DNA from: JACCWP01 sp963801045
GTDB lineage: Bacteria; Actinomycetota; Actinomycetes; Propionibacteriales; Nocardioidaceae
Assembly (NCBI GenBank): GCA_963801045.1
Contig: CAWDDC010000004.1
Location: 1,798,001 to 1,862,000 of the forward strand
Length of the DNA stretch: 64,000 nucleotides
Direction: 5' to 3'
Positions 37,232 to 45,061 of the stretch are shown here, piece after piece; positions within the stretch are counted from its first letter, which is position 1; each line of letters opens with the position of its first letter. The notes beneath the pieces are model-generated. The model ran no database searches. It saw only the letters and a program-made list of their open reading frames with translations, and was not told the origin of the DNA. Both the position numbers and the translations under genes were made by a program.

Positions 37232-37951
37232 TCAGCGGTGGCCCAGCGCGCCACGCACCAACGCGGTGTGCAACCGCAGGGTCAGGGTCGACAGCTGCCG
37301 CACGGTCTCGTCGGCACGCGCCTGGGCGGCGGCGTCGCGCTTGCGACGCTGCGGGGTCGCGACCTGCTCGACGAAGTCGGCCTCGCGATCGGCGGCGCTC
37401 TTGATCGAGCGGAGGTGCCGCGGCTCGAGCCCGTAGGCGGCCAGCTCGCCCACGGTGGTCGCGATCAGCAGGGCGGCGGCGTCGTAGTGCCCGGAACGTC
37501 CGGGTGCGATCAGCCCGAAGCCCTCGATCTGGCCCAGCAGCTCGTCCTCGACGCCCGCCGACTGCAGCAGCTCGGCCCGCGACAGCCGCAGCTCAGGGCC
37601 CTCCAGCCGCGTCCCGTCGGCGTCGTGGGCGAGCACCACGGTGGGCGCCCGCGGCGTCGCCGACGGCGCGGTCGGTGGCTCCAGGCCGCGGTCGATGGCA
37701 TCCAGGTGGTCACGGATGACCTTGAGCGGGTAGTAGTTCTCCTTCTGCGCGGTGAGGACGTAACGCAGCCGCTCGATGTCGGCGTGGGCGAACTTGCGGT
37801 ACCCCGACGGGGTCCGCTCCGGCTCGACCAGCCCCTCGGACTCGAGGTAGCGGATCTTGGAGATGGTGACGTCCGGGAAGTCCGGACGCAGCAGGCCGAG
37901 GACCTCACCGATGCTCATCCGCCGCCGTGACGACGGCAGCGAGGTGGTCAC
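37232..37951 (-). CDS. ftsR: MerR-family regulator FtsR (Rv1828-like)
   Basis: A 239-residue MerR protein. The N-terminal segment RRRMSIGEVLGLLRPDFPDVT continues with ISKIRYLESEGLVEPERTPS and GYRKFAHADIERLRYVLTAQ, almost diagnostic of FtsR, a regulator shown in corynebacteria to control ftsZ and cell division. The C-terminal domain SRAELLQSAGVEDELLGQIEG and LEPRHLRSIKSAADREADFVEQV is also characteristic. Its GTG overlaps the FHA gene's TGA (GTGA). Whether it controls ftsZ in this organism is inferred from orthology. Confidence 0.9.
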   Translation of the reverse strand: MTTSLPSSRRRMSIGEVLGLLRPDFPDVTISKIRYLESEGLVEPERTPSGYRKFAHADIERLRYVLTAQKENYYPLKVIRDHLDAIDRGLEPPTAPSATPRAPTVVLAHDADGTRLEGPELRLSRAELLQSAGVEDELLGQIEGFGLIAPGRSGHYDAAALLIATTVGELAAYGLEPRHLRSIKSAADREADFVEQVATPQRRKRDAAAQARADETVRQLSTLTLRLHTALVRGALGHR

Positions 37952-38469
37952 CGCGGGCGCCCAGCCGATTCCACGGCGCTGGGGTAGTAGACCAGCCGGA
38001 ACTTGCCGATCTGGACCTCGTCGCCGCCGCTGAGCTGGATCTCGTCGATGCGGTCGCGGTTGACGTACGTGCCGTTGAGGCTGCCCACGTCGGCCACCGA
38101 GAAGCCCTGCGGCCCGCGCCGGAACGTGGCGTGCCGGCGCGACACCGTCACGTCGTCCAGGAAGATGTCGCTCTCGGGGTGCCGGCCCGCGGTCACCTCG
38201 TCGGTGTCCAGCAGGAACCGGCTGCCGGCGCTCGGCCCGCGCTGCACGATCAGCAGCGCACTGCCCGCGGGCAACCCGTCCAGGGCGGCGGCGTCCTCGG
38301 CGCTGAGCGCGCTGTCCTCACCGGTGTCCTCGACCGCGCCGAACGTGATCGTCGACGTCGTGTCGGTGGCCTCGCTGAACGACTCCGCGCCCACCAGCTT
38401 GTGCCCGCACTGGGAGCAGAACTTCGCAGACGGGGGGTTCTCGTGCCCACACTCGGTGCAGAACGGCAT
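37948..38469 (-). CDS. garA: zinc-ribbon/FHA domain protein (GarA/OdhI type)
   Basis: A 173-residue protein from ATG 38469 with GGAGG upstream. It opens with a zinc ribbon (Cys4, Cys7, Cys18, Cys21: FCTECGHENPPSAKFCSQC), then has a phosphorylation-type motif ATDTTSTITFG comparable with the ETTS site of GarA/OdhI. The FHA domain follows (EVTAGRHPESDIFLDDVTVS, RRHATFRRGPQGFSVADVGS, LNGTYVNRDRI). In mycobacteria and corynebacteria the unphosphorylated protein inhibits 2-oxoglutarate dehydrogenase and is switched by Ser/Thr kinases. The zinc ribbon is absent from mycobacterial GarA but found in several other actinobacteria. Confidence 0.88.
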   Translation of the reverse strand: MPFCTECGHENPPSAKFCSQCGHKLVGAESFSEATDTTSTITFGAVEDTGEDSALSAEDAAALDGLPAGSALLIVQRGPSAGSRFLLDTDEVTAGRHPESDIFLDDVTVSRRHATFRRGPQGFSVADVGSLNGTYVNRDRIDEIQLSGGDEVQIGKFRLVYYPSAVESAGRPR

Positions 38470-38567
38470 TGGTCCCCTCCTCGGGCGCACCCGCCGGTAC
38501 GCACCCAAGCCTCAAGCGGTGGTTGACGTTGACGGTAGCCGAAACCTACGGGCAGCCACCGCTGCAA

Positions 38568-38957
38568 TCAACCAACCTGCTGCTGATATGCCTCGGCGCT
38601 GAGCAGTCCGTCGACCACCGAGGGGTCGTCGACCCGTACCCGCAGCAGCCAGCCCTCGCCGTACGGGTCGGAGTTGACCAGCTCCGGCGCGTTGTCCAGC
38701 GCCTCGTTCCGGGCCTCGACGGTGCCCGCGACGGGCGCGTACAGGTCGCTGACCGACTTCGTGGACTCCAGCTCGCCCACCGAGGTCCCGGGCTGCAGCG
38801 TCTCCCCCACCTCGGGCAGCGACACGTAGACGATGTCGCCGAGCGCCTGCTGCGCGTAGTCGGTGATCCCGATCGTGGCCACGTCGTCGTCGACGCCGTC
38901 GCCGCCGACGCGAACCCACTCGTGCTCGGCGGTGTACTTGAGGTCCTCGGGGAACAC
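38568..38957 (-). CDS. gcvH: glycine cleavage system H protein
   Basis: The 129-residue lipoyl carrier that takes the aminomethyl group from GcvP. The lipoylation site is the lysine in GELESTKSVSDLYAPVAG. The rest (KYTAEHEWVRV, IGITDYAQQALGDIVYVSLPE, LVNSDPYGEGWLLRVRV) matches GcvH throughout. The start is GTG 38957 with AAGGAG a few bases upstream. It sits in the same conserved position as Rv1826, next to the GarA-type protein, rather than with gcvP. Confidence 0.96.
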   Translation of the reverse strand: MFPEDLKYTAEHEWVRVGGDGVDDDVATIGITDYAQQALGDIVYVSLPEVGETLQPGTSVGELESTKSVSDLYAPVAGTVEARNEALDNAPELVNSDPYGEGWLLRVRVDDPSVVDGLLSAEAYQQQVG

Positions 38958-38991
38958 GGGCGCTCCTTCGCGGCTGGCCGGTACGGGCTGG

Positions 38992-39744
38992 TCAGGTCGA
39001 GGGTTCGACGAAGTCGGTGTCGGGCTCCGGAGCGAGCGACGCGATCACGATGTTGTCGGACGTCTCCACGCTGACCGTACCGCCGAGTGCCTCCACCTCG
39101 TCGGTCAGACCTCCGGGGAAGACGACGGCCTCCGAGAGCGTCTCGGGCGCTCCGATCGCCTCCAGCACGTACGGGGCGCGGACGGTCCGGCCGCCCACGA
39201 TGAGCTCGCCGTCGGTGAGGTCGTCGCCGTCGGTGAGGTAGGTCTGCGCCACCACCCGGGCGTCGTCGTTGATCTCGATCGCCTCGGCACCGGCGTCGCG
39301 CAGCTCCTCAACGGCGTTCAGCAGGGTGCGGGCGCCGACGGTGCCGTCGGGGTCCTGGATGGTGATGCGGATGCCAGGGCCGGTGGCGCCGACCGCCCCG
39401 GACAGGATCTGCAGCGCGTCCAGCTGCCGGCGCGCCTCCTGCAGCGCCGTGGCCCGCTGGTCGGTGCTCTCGACCAGGGCGTCGCGGGTGTCCTCCAGCT
39501 CGGCCAGCTGGTCGGCCGCCCGGTCCTGCGCGGCCGACAACGACTGCAGCAGCTGCACCAGGTCGTCGCGCCGGGCCCCGGCGTACGGCGTGTCGGTGCG
39601 TACGGCGTTGACCTGGACCGCGGCGGCGAACCCGAGCAGCGCCAGCAGCACGCCGGTCACCGCCTGCCCCCGCGACGGCCGGGCCCGCAACGCACCCAGC
39701 AGCCGCCGGCGTCCGTCCGGCGGGTCCGGCGTCTCGTCAGGCAT
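38992..39744 (-). CDS. DUF881 family membrane-anchored protein (Rv1825-like)
   Basis: A 250-residue protein from ATG 39744. It has an N-terminal basic cytoplasmic tail, one membrane helix (AVTGVLLALLGFAAAVQVNAV), a coiled coil (RRDDLVQLLQSLSAAQDRAADQLAELEDT), and the DUF881 C-terminal domain with LSGAVGATGPGIRITIQDPDG and APYVLEAIGAPETLSEAV. Homologues in spore formers and actinobacteria are extracytoplasmic and poorly understood; Rv1825 has been linked to the cell-division machinery. The start overlaps the DUF1290 gene by eight bases. Confidence 0.88.
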   Translation of the reverse strand: MPDETPDPPDGRRRLLGALRARPSRGQAVTGVLLALLGFAAAVQVNAVRTDTPYAGARRDDLVQLLQSLSAAQDRAADQLAELEDTRDALVESTDQRATALQEARRQLDALQILSGAVGATGPGIRITIQDPDGTVGARTLLNAVEELRDAGAEAIEINDDARVVAQTYLTDGDDLTDGELIVGGRTVRAPYVLEAIGAPETLSEAVVFPGGLTDEVEALGGTVSVETSDNIVIASLAPEPDTDFVEPST

Positions 39745-40069
39745 GGAACAGGTGCCTTCGGATCGCGGCCACGTTGGAGAAGATCCGGATCCCGAGCACG
39801 ACGACCACACCCGTCGACAGCTGGCTGCCCACCCCGAGCTGGTCGCCCAGGTAGACGATCAGTGCCGCCACCAGCACGTTGGAGACGAACGAGATGACGA
39901 AGACCTTCTCGTCGAAGATGCCGTCCAGCAGCGCCCGCAGCGCCCCGAAGGTCGCGTCCAGGGCGGCGACGACGGCGATCGGCAGGTAGGGCTGCAGACC
40001 GAGCGGCACCGACGGTTCGAGGAACAGCCCCGCCACGACACCGACGACCAGGCCGAGGAGCGCGATCAC
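39737..40069 (-). CDS. sbp: small basic protein (DUF1290, Rv1824-like)
   Basis: A 110-residue membrane protein with three helices (VIALLGLVVGVVAGLFL, LPIAVVAALDATFGALRAL, VFVISFVSNVLVAALIVYLG), then GSQLSTGVVVVLGIRIFSNVAAIRRHLF. This is the Sbp/DUF1290 family found beside DUF881 genes near division loci in Gram-positive bacteria. Its GTG overlaps the upstream DUF881 stop (GTGA) and its end overlaps the next DUF881 start, so the three are made together, possibly as a membrane complex. Confidence 0.9.
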   Translation of the reverse strand: MIALLGLVVGVVAGLFLEPSVPLGLQPYLPIAVVAALDATFGALRALLDGIFDEKVFVISFVSNVLVAALIVYLGDQLGVGSQLSTGVVVVLGIRIFSNVAAIRRHLFHA

Positions 40070-40884
40070 GGCGCACCCCCCTCCCGCGAAGCCCGTTCGA
40101 CGTCGAGCGGACGGCCGGGCAGCGTCAGCGACCCCGGCGTCTCCACCTCGAACCCGACGCCGAACGTCGTCCGCAGGTCGACGAAGAACTGGCCGGCCGA
40201 GGTCTCCAGGAACTCGGCGGCGAGGGTCTGCGGGTCGCCGATCGCGGTCACGACGTACGGCGGCGACAGCGAGCGGTAGTTGACCGTGATCGCCTGCCCG
40301 GCGGTACGGATCGCGCTGCGCGTGGTCAGCCGCTGGCCGCCCACCGCCACCGCCTCGGCGCCGGCCTCCCACAGCCCGTTGGCCAGCCGCTGCAGGTCGG
40401 TGTCGCGGATCTGACCCTCGGTGCTGCCTCCGGCCGCGTCGTCGACGGTGATGCGCAGCCCAGGTCCGGTGACCGGGATCGAGCCGGTGACCACCTGCAG
40501 GTTCTCGAGGGTGTCCTCCAGCGCGGCCGCCTCCTCGCCGACCTGCAGCGACGCCGCCCGCAGCTCGTCGACCTCGGCCCCCAGCGCCTCGACCCGGGTG
40601 CGGATGTCACCGACCTCGGCCTGCTCGCTGGAGATGCGGTCGATCAGCGCCTCCCGGTCCCGCTCGGACTGGCTGGCGGTGTCGCGGGTCTGGACGGCCG
40701 AGATGGTCAGCAGCACCGACAGGGCGGCGACGGCGATCCCGAACGCGACCAGCGTCCTGCGCCGGGTGCCCGGGCCCGGCGGGGTGCCGCCTCCCTGCCG
40801 GGCGGCGACCGTCGCGTAGTCGTCGTCCATGCTCTGGGCGGCCAGTCGCGCGAGCAGGTCGCCCGGAGGGGGCTGCGGGGTCAT
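40066..40884 (-). CDS. DUF881 family membrane-anchored protein (Rv1823-like)
   Basis: A 272-residue paralogue of the other DUF881 protein. It has a cytoplasmic N-terminus (GDLLARLAAQSMDDDYATVA), a membrane helix (LVAFGIAVAALSVLLTISAV), a coiled coil (DREALIDRISSEQAEVGDIR), and the DUF881 domain with VVTGSIPVTGPGLRITVDDA and PYVVTAIGDPQTLAAEFL. ATG 40884 overlaps the upstream CDP-alcohol phosphatidyltransferase stop (ATGA), and its stop overlaps the DUF1290 start. Confidence 0.88.
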   Translation of the reverse strand: MTPQPPPGDLLARLAAQSMDDDYATVAARQGGGTPPGPGTRRRTLVAFGIAVAALSVLLTISAVQTRDTASQSERDREALIDRISSEQAEVGDIRTRVEALGAEVDELRAASLQVGEEAAALEDTLENLQVVTGSIPVTGPGLRITVDDAAGGSTEGQIRDTDLQRLANGLWEAGAEAVAVGGQRLTTRSAIRTAGQAITVNYRSLSPPYVVTAIGDPQTLAAEFLETSAGQFFVDLRTTFGVGFEVETPGSLTLPGRPLDVERASREGGAP

Positions 40885-41492
40885 CCGCTGCGCTCCGTGA
40901 CCCGTACCGGCGGGGTGTTGGCGAGCAGGGTGCGGACCTGCCAGGCGTAGAGCAACCCGCCCCACCAGTACAGCCCGAAGCCCCAGATCGCGAACGCCCA
41001 GCCGAACACGTCGGCGAGCGTGGCCAGGTCACCGCTGTCGTCGCCGAGCAGCAGCAGCGGGAACGCGTACAGCAGGTTGGCGGTCGCCGCCTTGCCGAGG
41101 AAGTGCACGGGCAGCGCGGAGAACCCACGGGTGCGCAGGAACGGGACCAGCGCGAACAACAGCACGTCGCGCAGGGGCAGCAGCACGGCCAGCCACACCG
41201 GGATGATGTCGCGCAGCACCAGCCCGACCACGACCGACAGGATGTAGAGCCGGTCGGCGACGGGATCGAGCACCTGCCCGAGCGCCGAGGTCTGGTTGAG
41301 CCGGCGGGCGAGGTTGCCGTCCAGGTAGTCGGTGAAGCCCGACACCATCAGCACGACGAGCGCCCAGACGTCCTCCTCCGGCCCGAGCACCAGCCACAGG
41401 AAGAGGGGAACGCCCGCGAGCCGCAGCATGCTGAGCGCGTTGGGGACGGTCAGGACACGATTGCCCGACCCCTCTCCGCTCGCCGCGTCCAC
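40881..41492 (-). CDS. CDP-alcohol phosphatidyltransferase (PgsA2/Rv1822-like)
   Basis: A 203-residue membrane enzyme. The signature D-G-x2-A-R-x8-G-x3-D-x3-D is complete in DGNLARRLNQTSALGQVLDP followed by VADR, which binds the two metal ions and CDP-diacylglycerol. About five membrane helices surround it. In this conserved location the mycobacterial homologue is annotated as a second phosphatidylglycerophosphate or cardiolipin synthase; the acceptor alcohol is not certain. It is the first gene of the minus-strand run into DUF881/DUF1290. Start GTG 41492. Confidence 0.88.
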   Translation of the reverse strand: MDAASGEGSGNRVLTVPNALSMLRLAGVPLFLWLVLGPEEDVWALVVLMVSGFTDYLDGNLARRLNQTSALGQVLDPVADRLYILSVVVGLVLRDIIPVWLAVLLPLRDVLLFALVPFLRTRGFSALPVHFLGKAATANLLYAFPLLLLGDDSGDLATLADVFGWAFAIWGFGLYWWGGLLYAWQVRTLLANTPPVRVTERSG

Positions 41493-41543
41493 CCGGGCAG
41501 CCTACCGACGGGCACACCCGCGACCGTGGCTGCCGCGCAGGGG

Positions 41544-42122
41544 TCAGAGGTAGACAACGGGGTCGAACTCGTCGATCGGGATGATCTTCACGCGGGGCAG
41601 CGGGCTGTTGAACGCGCCGACCTGGGTCTCCACGTCGACGATCTCCAGCCCGTCGGGCGTGAGCGCCTTGATCCGGGTGCTCACGAACTCCGGGAACCCG
41701 ACGACGGCGACCCGGCGCCCGTTGCCGAGCAGTCCCTTGAGCTGCGGGACGAAGTCGGCGTCGTGCGACAGCAGCATCACGTTGCCCGGACGCTCGATCA
41801 CCGCGTCGAGGGTGCGTTGGATGCCGATGTCGACGACCTTGTCCTGCACGTCGCCGGACAGCGGGATCGGGCGGAAGTCCATCGCCAGCAGCGCCTGCAC
41901 GAACGACGCGGGCAGCTCGCCGCGCGAGGCGTTCAGGAAGAACAGCGCCTTGACCGGCGAGCCCCAGCCGGCGGCGTAGGCCCGTACGCGCTCCCAGCGC
42001 GGGCGCTGCTCGGGTGTGGGCCGGTGCCCCAGCACGCTGAGGCCGAGGGTGGCGTCGACGTTCTCGCCGTCGACCAGCAGGTAGGTCACCGGCTGGTCGG
42101 GTGCGGGCGTCGGCTCGGTCAC
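41544..42122 (-). CDS. NYN-domain (PIN-like) putative ribonuclease
   Basis: A 192-residue NYN-domain protein. Acidic catalytic positions typical of the PIN-like fold are visible: Asp18 and Asp23 in TYLLVDGENVDATLG, the Asp in DVQDKVVDIGIQRTLDAV, and MLLSHDADFVPQLKGLLGNG with DAD. These enzymes are thought to cut RNA with a metal-dependent mechanism. Ends PIDEFDPVVYL. It starts at GTG 42122, nine bases after the PPOX gene. RNA target unknown. Confidence 0.85.
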   Translation of the reverse strand: MTEPTPAPDQPVTYLLVDGENVDATLGLSVLGHRPTPEQRPRWERVRAYAAGWGSPVKALFFLNASRGELPASFVQALLAMDFRPIPLSGDVQDKVVDIGIQRTLDAVIERPGNVMLLSHDADFVPQLKGLLGNGRRVAVVGFPEFVSTRIKALTPDGLEIVDVETQVGAFNSPLPRVKIIPIDEFDPVVYL

Positions 42123-42131
42123 AGGCTCACC

Positions 42132-42536
42132 CTAGGCCCGTACGGCTCCCCATCCGTGCCAGCTGTCGATCTCGATCCAGGCGCTGATGCGCGGCCGCTC
42201 GCGGTTGCGATAGGGCTTGCCCGTGTAGTGCGTGGCCAGCCGGTCGATGTCGGCGAGGCCGACATCGTCGACCATCTCGACCACGCGGCCCTGCACGCTG
42301 ATGTGGGTGTACCAGTCGTCGGCGTCCAGCGCGGTCAGCGAGACCCGCGGGTCGTGCCGGATGTAGTCGAGGCGCTTGCGCGCCGCGTCCATGTTGACCA
42401 GCAGCCTGCCGTCCTCCAGCAGGTACCAGGTCGCCACCGACACCGGTTGCCCGTCCCGGCGGCTGTGCGCGATGACCGCCGGGTTGGCCCGGGCCAGTCG
42501 TTCGGCGGCCTCGGGCGGCAACGGGGTGGTGGGCAT
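42132..42536 (-). CDS. PPOX-class F420-dependent/FMN-binding oxidoreductase
   Basis: A 134-residue split-barrel flavoprotein from ATG 42536. Typical segments are LARANPAVIAHSRRDGQPVSVATWYLLEDG, RKRLDYIRHDPRVSLTALDADDWY and THISVQGRVVEMVDD, ending in RISAWIEIDSWHGWGA. Actinobacterial relatives mostly use cofactor F420, and a biliverdin- or quinone-type substrate is possible. The reading frame extends 26 codons upstream, but homology starts at MPTTPLPPEAAERL. Confidence 0.85.
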   Translation of the reverse strand: MPTTPLPPEAAERLARANPAVIAHSRRDGQPVSVATWYLLEDGRLLVNMDAARKRLDYIRHDPRVSLTALDADDWYTHISVQGRVVEMVDDVGLADIDRLATHYTGKPYRNRERPRISAWIEIDSWHGWGAVRA

Positions 42537-42694
42537 GTCCTCGAGGCTATCCCCGGGGGCTGGACGTCTCAGCAGCCGCGGAGAGCCGCCGGCAGGTGAC
42601 CCCGCCTCGGTCATCCGGTTGATGCTGCCCGCCGTTCGGCCACGTGGGCGGCACGGCGCCTTTGCCGCGGCCTCCCCGCTGCTGTACTGGCGTC

Positions 42695-43165
42695 ATGTGG
42701 GACCTCTTCATCACCGGCAGCAAGGTCGTGGGCATGATCGTGCTCTACGCCCTTGTCGCCGGCTGCCTGGCGCTGTGGGTGTCTCGACGCCTGCAGTACC
42801 GGGCGCTGCGCGAGGAAGGCCGGATCGCCGAGCAGGCGCCCGGCCGCGCCGACCGCCGCGCCCGCTCCTGGGTAGAGCTGCCCCGCTGGGTCAACCGCCA
42901 CCGCGAGTGGGCGGCCGCCGTCGTCGTGCTCGCCGCTGACCCGATCGCCGGACGCACCGAGCGCTTCGTCGACTTCCACTCCCGCCGGGTCGACTGGATC
43001 GGTCTTCGCGAGGCCTCCCGCGACTGGGATGCCAAGGACCGCCGGTTCGTCGAGGTCGCTGACGAGCTCGCGCACCCCGAGCCCGAGCAGCACGGGGACT
43101 CCGACGACGCCAGCGCGGTCGTCGGCACCACTCCCACCGAGCGCGAGACCCCCACCTCCGCCTGA
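42695..43165 (+). CDS. hypothetical single-pass membrane protein
   Basis: A 156-residue protein from ATG 42695 with one N-terminal membrane helix (VVGMIVLYALVAGCLALWVS) followed by a basic soluble region (RRLQYRALREEGRIAEQAPG, HREWAAAVVVLAADPIAGRT) and an acidic/Ser-rich tail. I do not recognise a family. The codon use is like its neighbours, and it is the only credible frame here. A long inverted repeat begins 18 bases after its stop. Confidence 0.55.
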   Translation: MWDLFITGSKVVGMIVLYALVAGCLALWVSRRLQYRALREEGRIAEQAPGRADRRARSWVELPRWVNRHREWAAAVVVLAADPIAGRTERFVDFHSRRVDWIGLREASRDWDAKDRRFVEVADELAHPEPEQHGDSDDASAVVGTTPTERETPTSA

Positions 43166-43183
43166 TCCGCTGTCCCTCGCTCG

Positions 43184-43239
43184 CGAGTGGCGCAAAAGCG
43201 GCCTGATCCGCCCTCGTACGCCCGGGTTCGCGCCACTCG
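43184..43239. repeat. long inverted repeat between two genes
   Basis: CGAGTGGCGC (43184-43193) and GCGCCACTCG (43230-43239) are perfect ten-base arms around a 36-base loop. A short direct repeat CCTGATCCGC (43161-43170 and 43202-43211) straddles the left arm. It could be a terminator for the upstream gene or a member of a dispersed intergenic repeat family. Confidence 0.5.
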
Positions 43240-43296
43240 ACGGCCAGGACCGGCACGCCCGGCGCACCTGGTCGTCCCCTTTGTTAGTTTCCGCGG

Positions 43297-43641
43297 ATGG
43301 ACGCATTCGCGATTGACCGCGCGGACGGCCGCGACGACGGCGAGGACTGGACCGAGAACTACGAAGAGCTCCCGGGTGGTGCGAACATCTCGATCATCCT
43401 CGAGGCCACGACGAAGTCCGGCGTCGGGCCGAGGCTGCACCAGCACCCGTACGGCGAGACCTTCATCATCCGCCGCGGGTCAGCGACGTTCACCGTCGGC
43501 TCCGAGCAGCTGGAGGGACGGGCCGGCCAGGTCCTGGTGGTCCCCGCCGACACCCCGCACAAGTTCTCCACCGGCCCCGGGGGGTACGAGGCCGTGCACA
43601 TCCACGCCAACCCGCGCTTCGTCACCGAGTGGCTCGAGTAG
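43297..43641 (+). CDS. cupin-domain protein
   Basis: A 114-residue single-domain cupin. Motif 1 is GPRLHQHPYGETFIIRRGSATFTVG with His, His and Glu metal ligands; motif 2 is GRAGQVLVVPADTPHKFSTGPGG with the last His. It is likely a small metal-binding beta barrel; substrate unknown. ATG 43297 follows an A/T-richer TTTGTTAGTTTCC that may be its promoter. It converges with the histidine-kinase gene. Confidence 0.85.
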   Translation: MDAFAIDRADGRDDGEDWTENYEELPGGANISIILEATTKSGVGPRLHQHPYGETFIIRRGSATFTVGSEQLEGRAGQVLVVPADTPHKFSTGPGGYEAVHIHANPRFVTEWLE

Positions 43642-43669
43642 CGCCGCCCTGCCCGCACTCCCCTGCGGG

Positions 43670-45061
43670 CTACGGCTCGTGGTGCTGCACCGGGATACGG
43701 ACCCGCAGGGTCGTCGCCCCCGGCCGGGAGTCGATGTCGATGGTGCCGCCGTGGCGGTCGACGACGATGCGCCGGGCGATGTCGAGCCCGAGCCCGGTGC
43801 CCTTGCCGACGTCCTTGGTCGAGTAGAACGCCTCGAACGCGCGCGCCACGACCTCCGGCGCCATGCCGTGGCCGGTGTCACGCACCTCGACGACCACGTG
43901 GTCCCCGTCGGCGCGCGTGACGACCTCGAGCGTGCCGGAGCCGTCCATCGCGTCGACGGCGTTGTCGATGAGGTTGGTCCACACCTGGTTCAGCTCGCCG
44001 GCGTACGCCTCGATCGTGGGGACGTTCGTGTCGTAGTCGCGCACGACCGTGACACCGTGCCGGAGCTTGTGTCCGAGCATCACCAGCGTGCTCTCGAGGC
44101 CGTCGGTCAGGTCGACGTTCTGGATCGAGGCCCGGTCCATCTGCGAGTACGACCGGACGGCGGCGACCAGCTCGGAGACCCGCTGGGTCGACTCCTTCAC
44201 CTCGGAGAGCAGCGTGGTCGCCGACAGGGTGCTCGCGACCCACTCCAGCCCGTGCTCCAGGGCCGGTCCCGGGAGCACGTCAGCGGCGCGCTCGCACCAG
44301 GCGAGGTCGACCCCGGCCGCCGCCAGCGGAGGGGCGATGGTCCAGTCGCGCTCGACGCCGTGGCGGCCGAGCCACGACACCAGCGCCTCCTCGAGGTCGG
44401 CCCGGTCCAGCGGGTCCATCGCGGTCGCCGGCGGCTTGACCTCGCGGCGCAGCGCGTCGAGCGCGCTGAACTGCTGGGCCGAGATCTCGCCCTCGGCCAG
44501 CCGGCCGAGCGACGAGAGCAGTGTCTGGCACGCACCCTCGAGGGCGTCGACCGCCCGGGTGGCGGCGGCGGCCGGGTTGTTGATCTCGTGCGCGAGGCCG
44601 GCGGCGAGGGTGCCGAGGGTGACGAGCGCCTCGCGCTGCCGCGCGGTCGACTCGATGGTGCGCGCCGTGCCGTACAGCCCCTCGATCAGGTGCCCTCCGA
44701 ACGGGAACCAGGAGGTGGACAGCGCACGCAGCACGTCGGCCGGCACCCGCAGCACCCGACCCGCGACGACCCCGCGGCCGGTCGCGAGGTAGACGCCGTG
44801 CTCGTCCCAGGCCCGGAATCCCCCGGCCCAACGCCCTGGCACGTCCATCCGCCCGACTGCCGTGTCCTCGCGGCCGATGTGGCGCATGAGCGAGATGGCG
44901 CCGTCGACGAGCACCCACCAGTAGTCCGCGTGCTCACCCTCCTGGAACAGGTCGACGCCGGGCTCGATCGGCACCTCGGTGCCGGCGTCGGCCAGCTCCG
45001 CGAGCTGGTCGTCGCTCAAGCCGTCAAAGAGACTCAGCGAGCGGAGGTCGGCGACGCGCAT
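43670..45061 (-). CDS. histidine kinase with N-terminal cyclic-nucleotide-binding-like domain
   Basis: A 463-residue soluble sensor kinase. Residues 8-115 look like a cNMP/Crp-type sensor (LFDGLSDDQLAELADAGTEV, LFQEGEHADYWWVLVDGAIS). Next come an H-box with phospho-His158 (GLAHEINNP), then an N-box QVWTNLIDNAVDAMDGSG, G1 VRDTGHGM, F-box FEAFYSTKDVGKGTGLGL and G2, completing the ATP-binding domain. No membrane segment, so the signal is cytoplasmic. Its ATG overlaps the upstream gene's TGA by one base (TGATG). That gene, a response regulator fused to a flavoprotein, is the likely phosphotransfer partner. Confidence 0.9.
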   Translation of the reverse strand: MRVADLRSLSLFDGLSDDQLAELADAGTEVPIEPGVDLFQEGEHADYWWVLVDGAISLMRHIGREDTAVGRMDVPGRWAGGFRAWDEHGVYLATGRGVVAGRVLRVPADVLRALSTSWFPFGGHLIEGLYGTARTIESTARQREALVTLGTLAAGLAHEINNPAAAATRAVDALEGACQTLLSSLGRLAEGEISAQQFSALDALRREVKPPATAMDPLDRADLEEALVSWLGRHGVERDWTIAPPLAAAGVDLAWCERAADVLPGPALEHGLEWVASTLSATTLLSEVKESTQRVSELVAAVRSYSQMDRASIQNVDLTDGLESTLVMLGHKLRHGVTVVRDYDTNVPTIEAYAGELNQVWTNLIDNAVDAMDGSGTLEVVTRADGDHVVVEVRDTGHGMAPEVVARAFEAFYSTKDVGKGTGLGLDIARRIVVDRHGGTIDIDSRPGATTLRVRIPVQHHEP

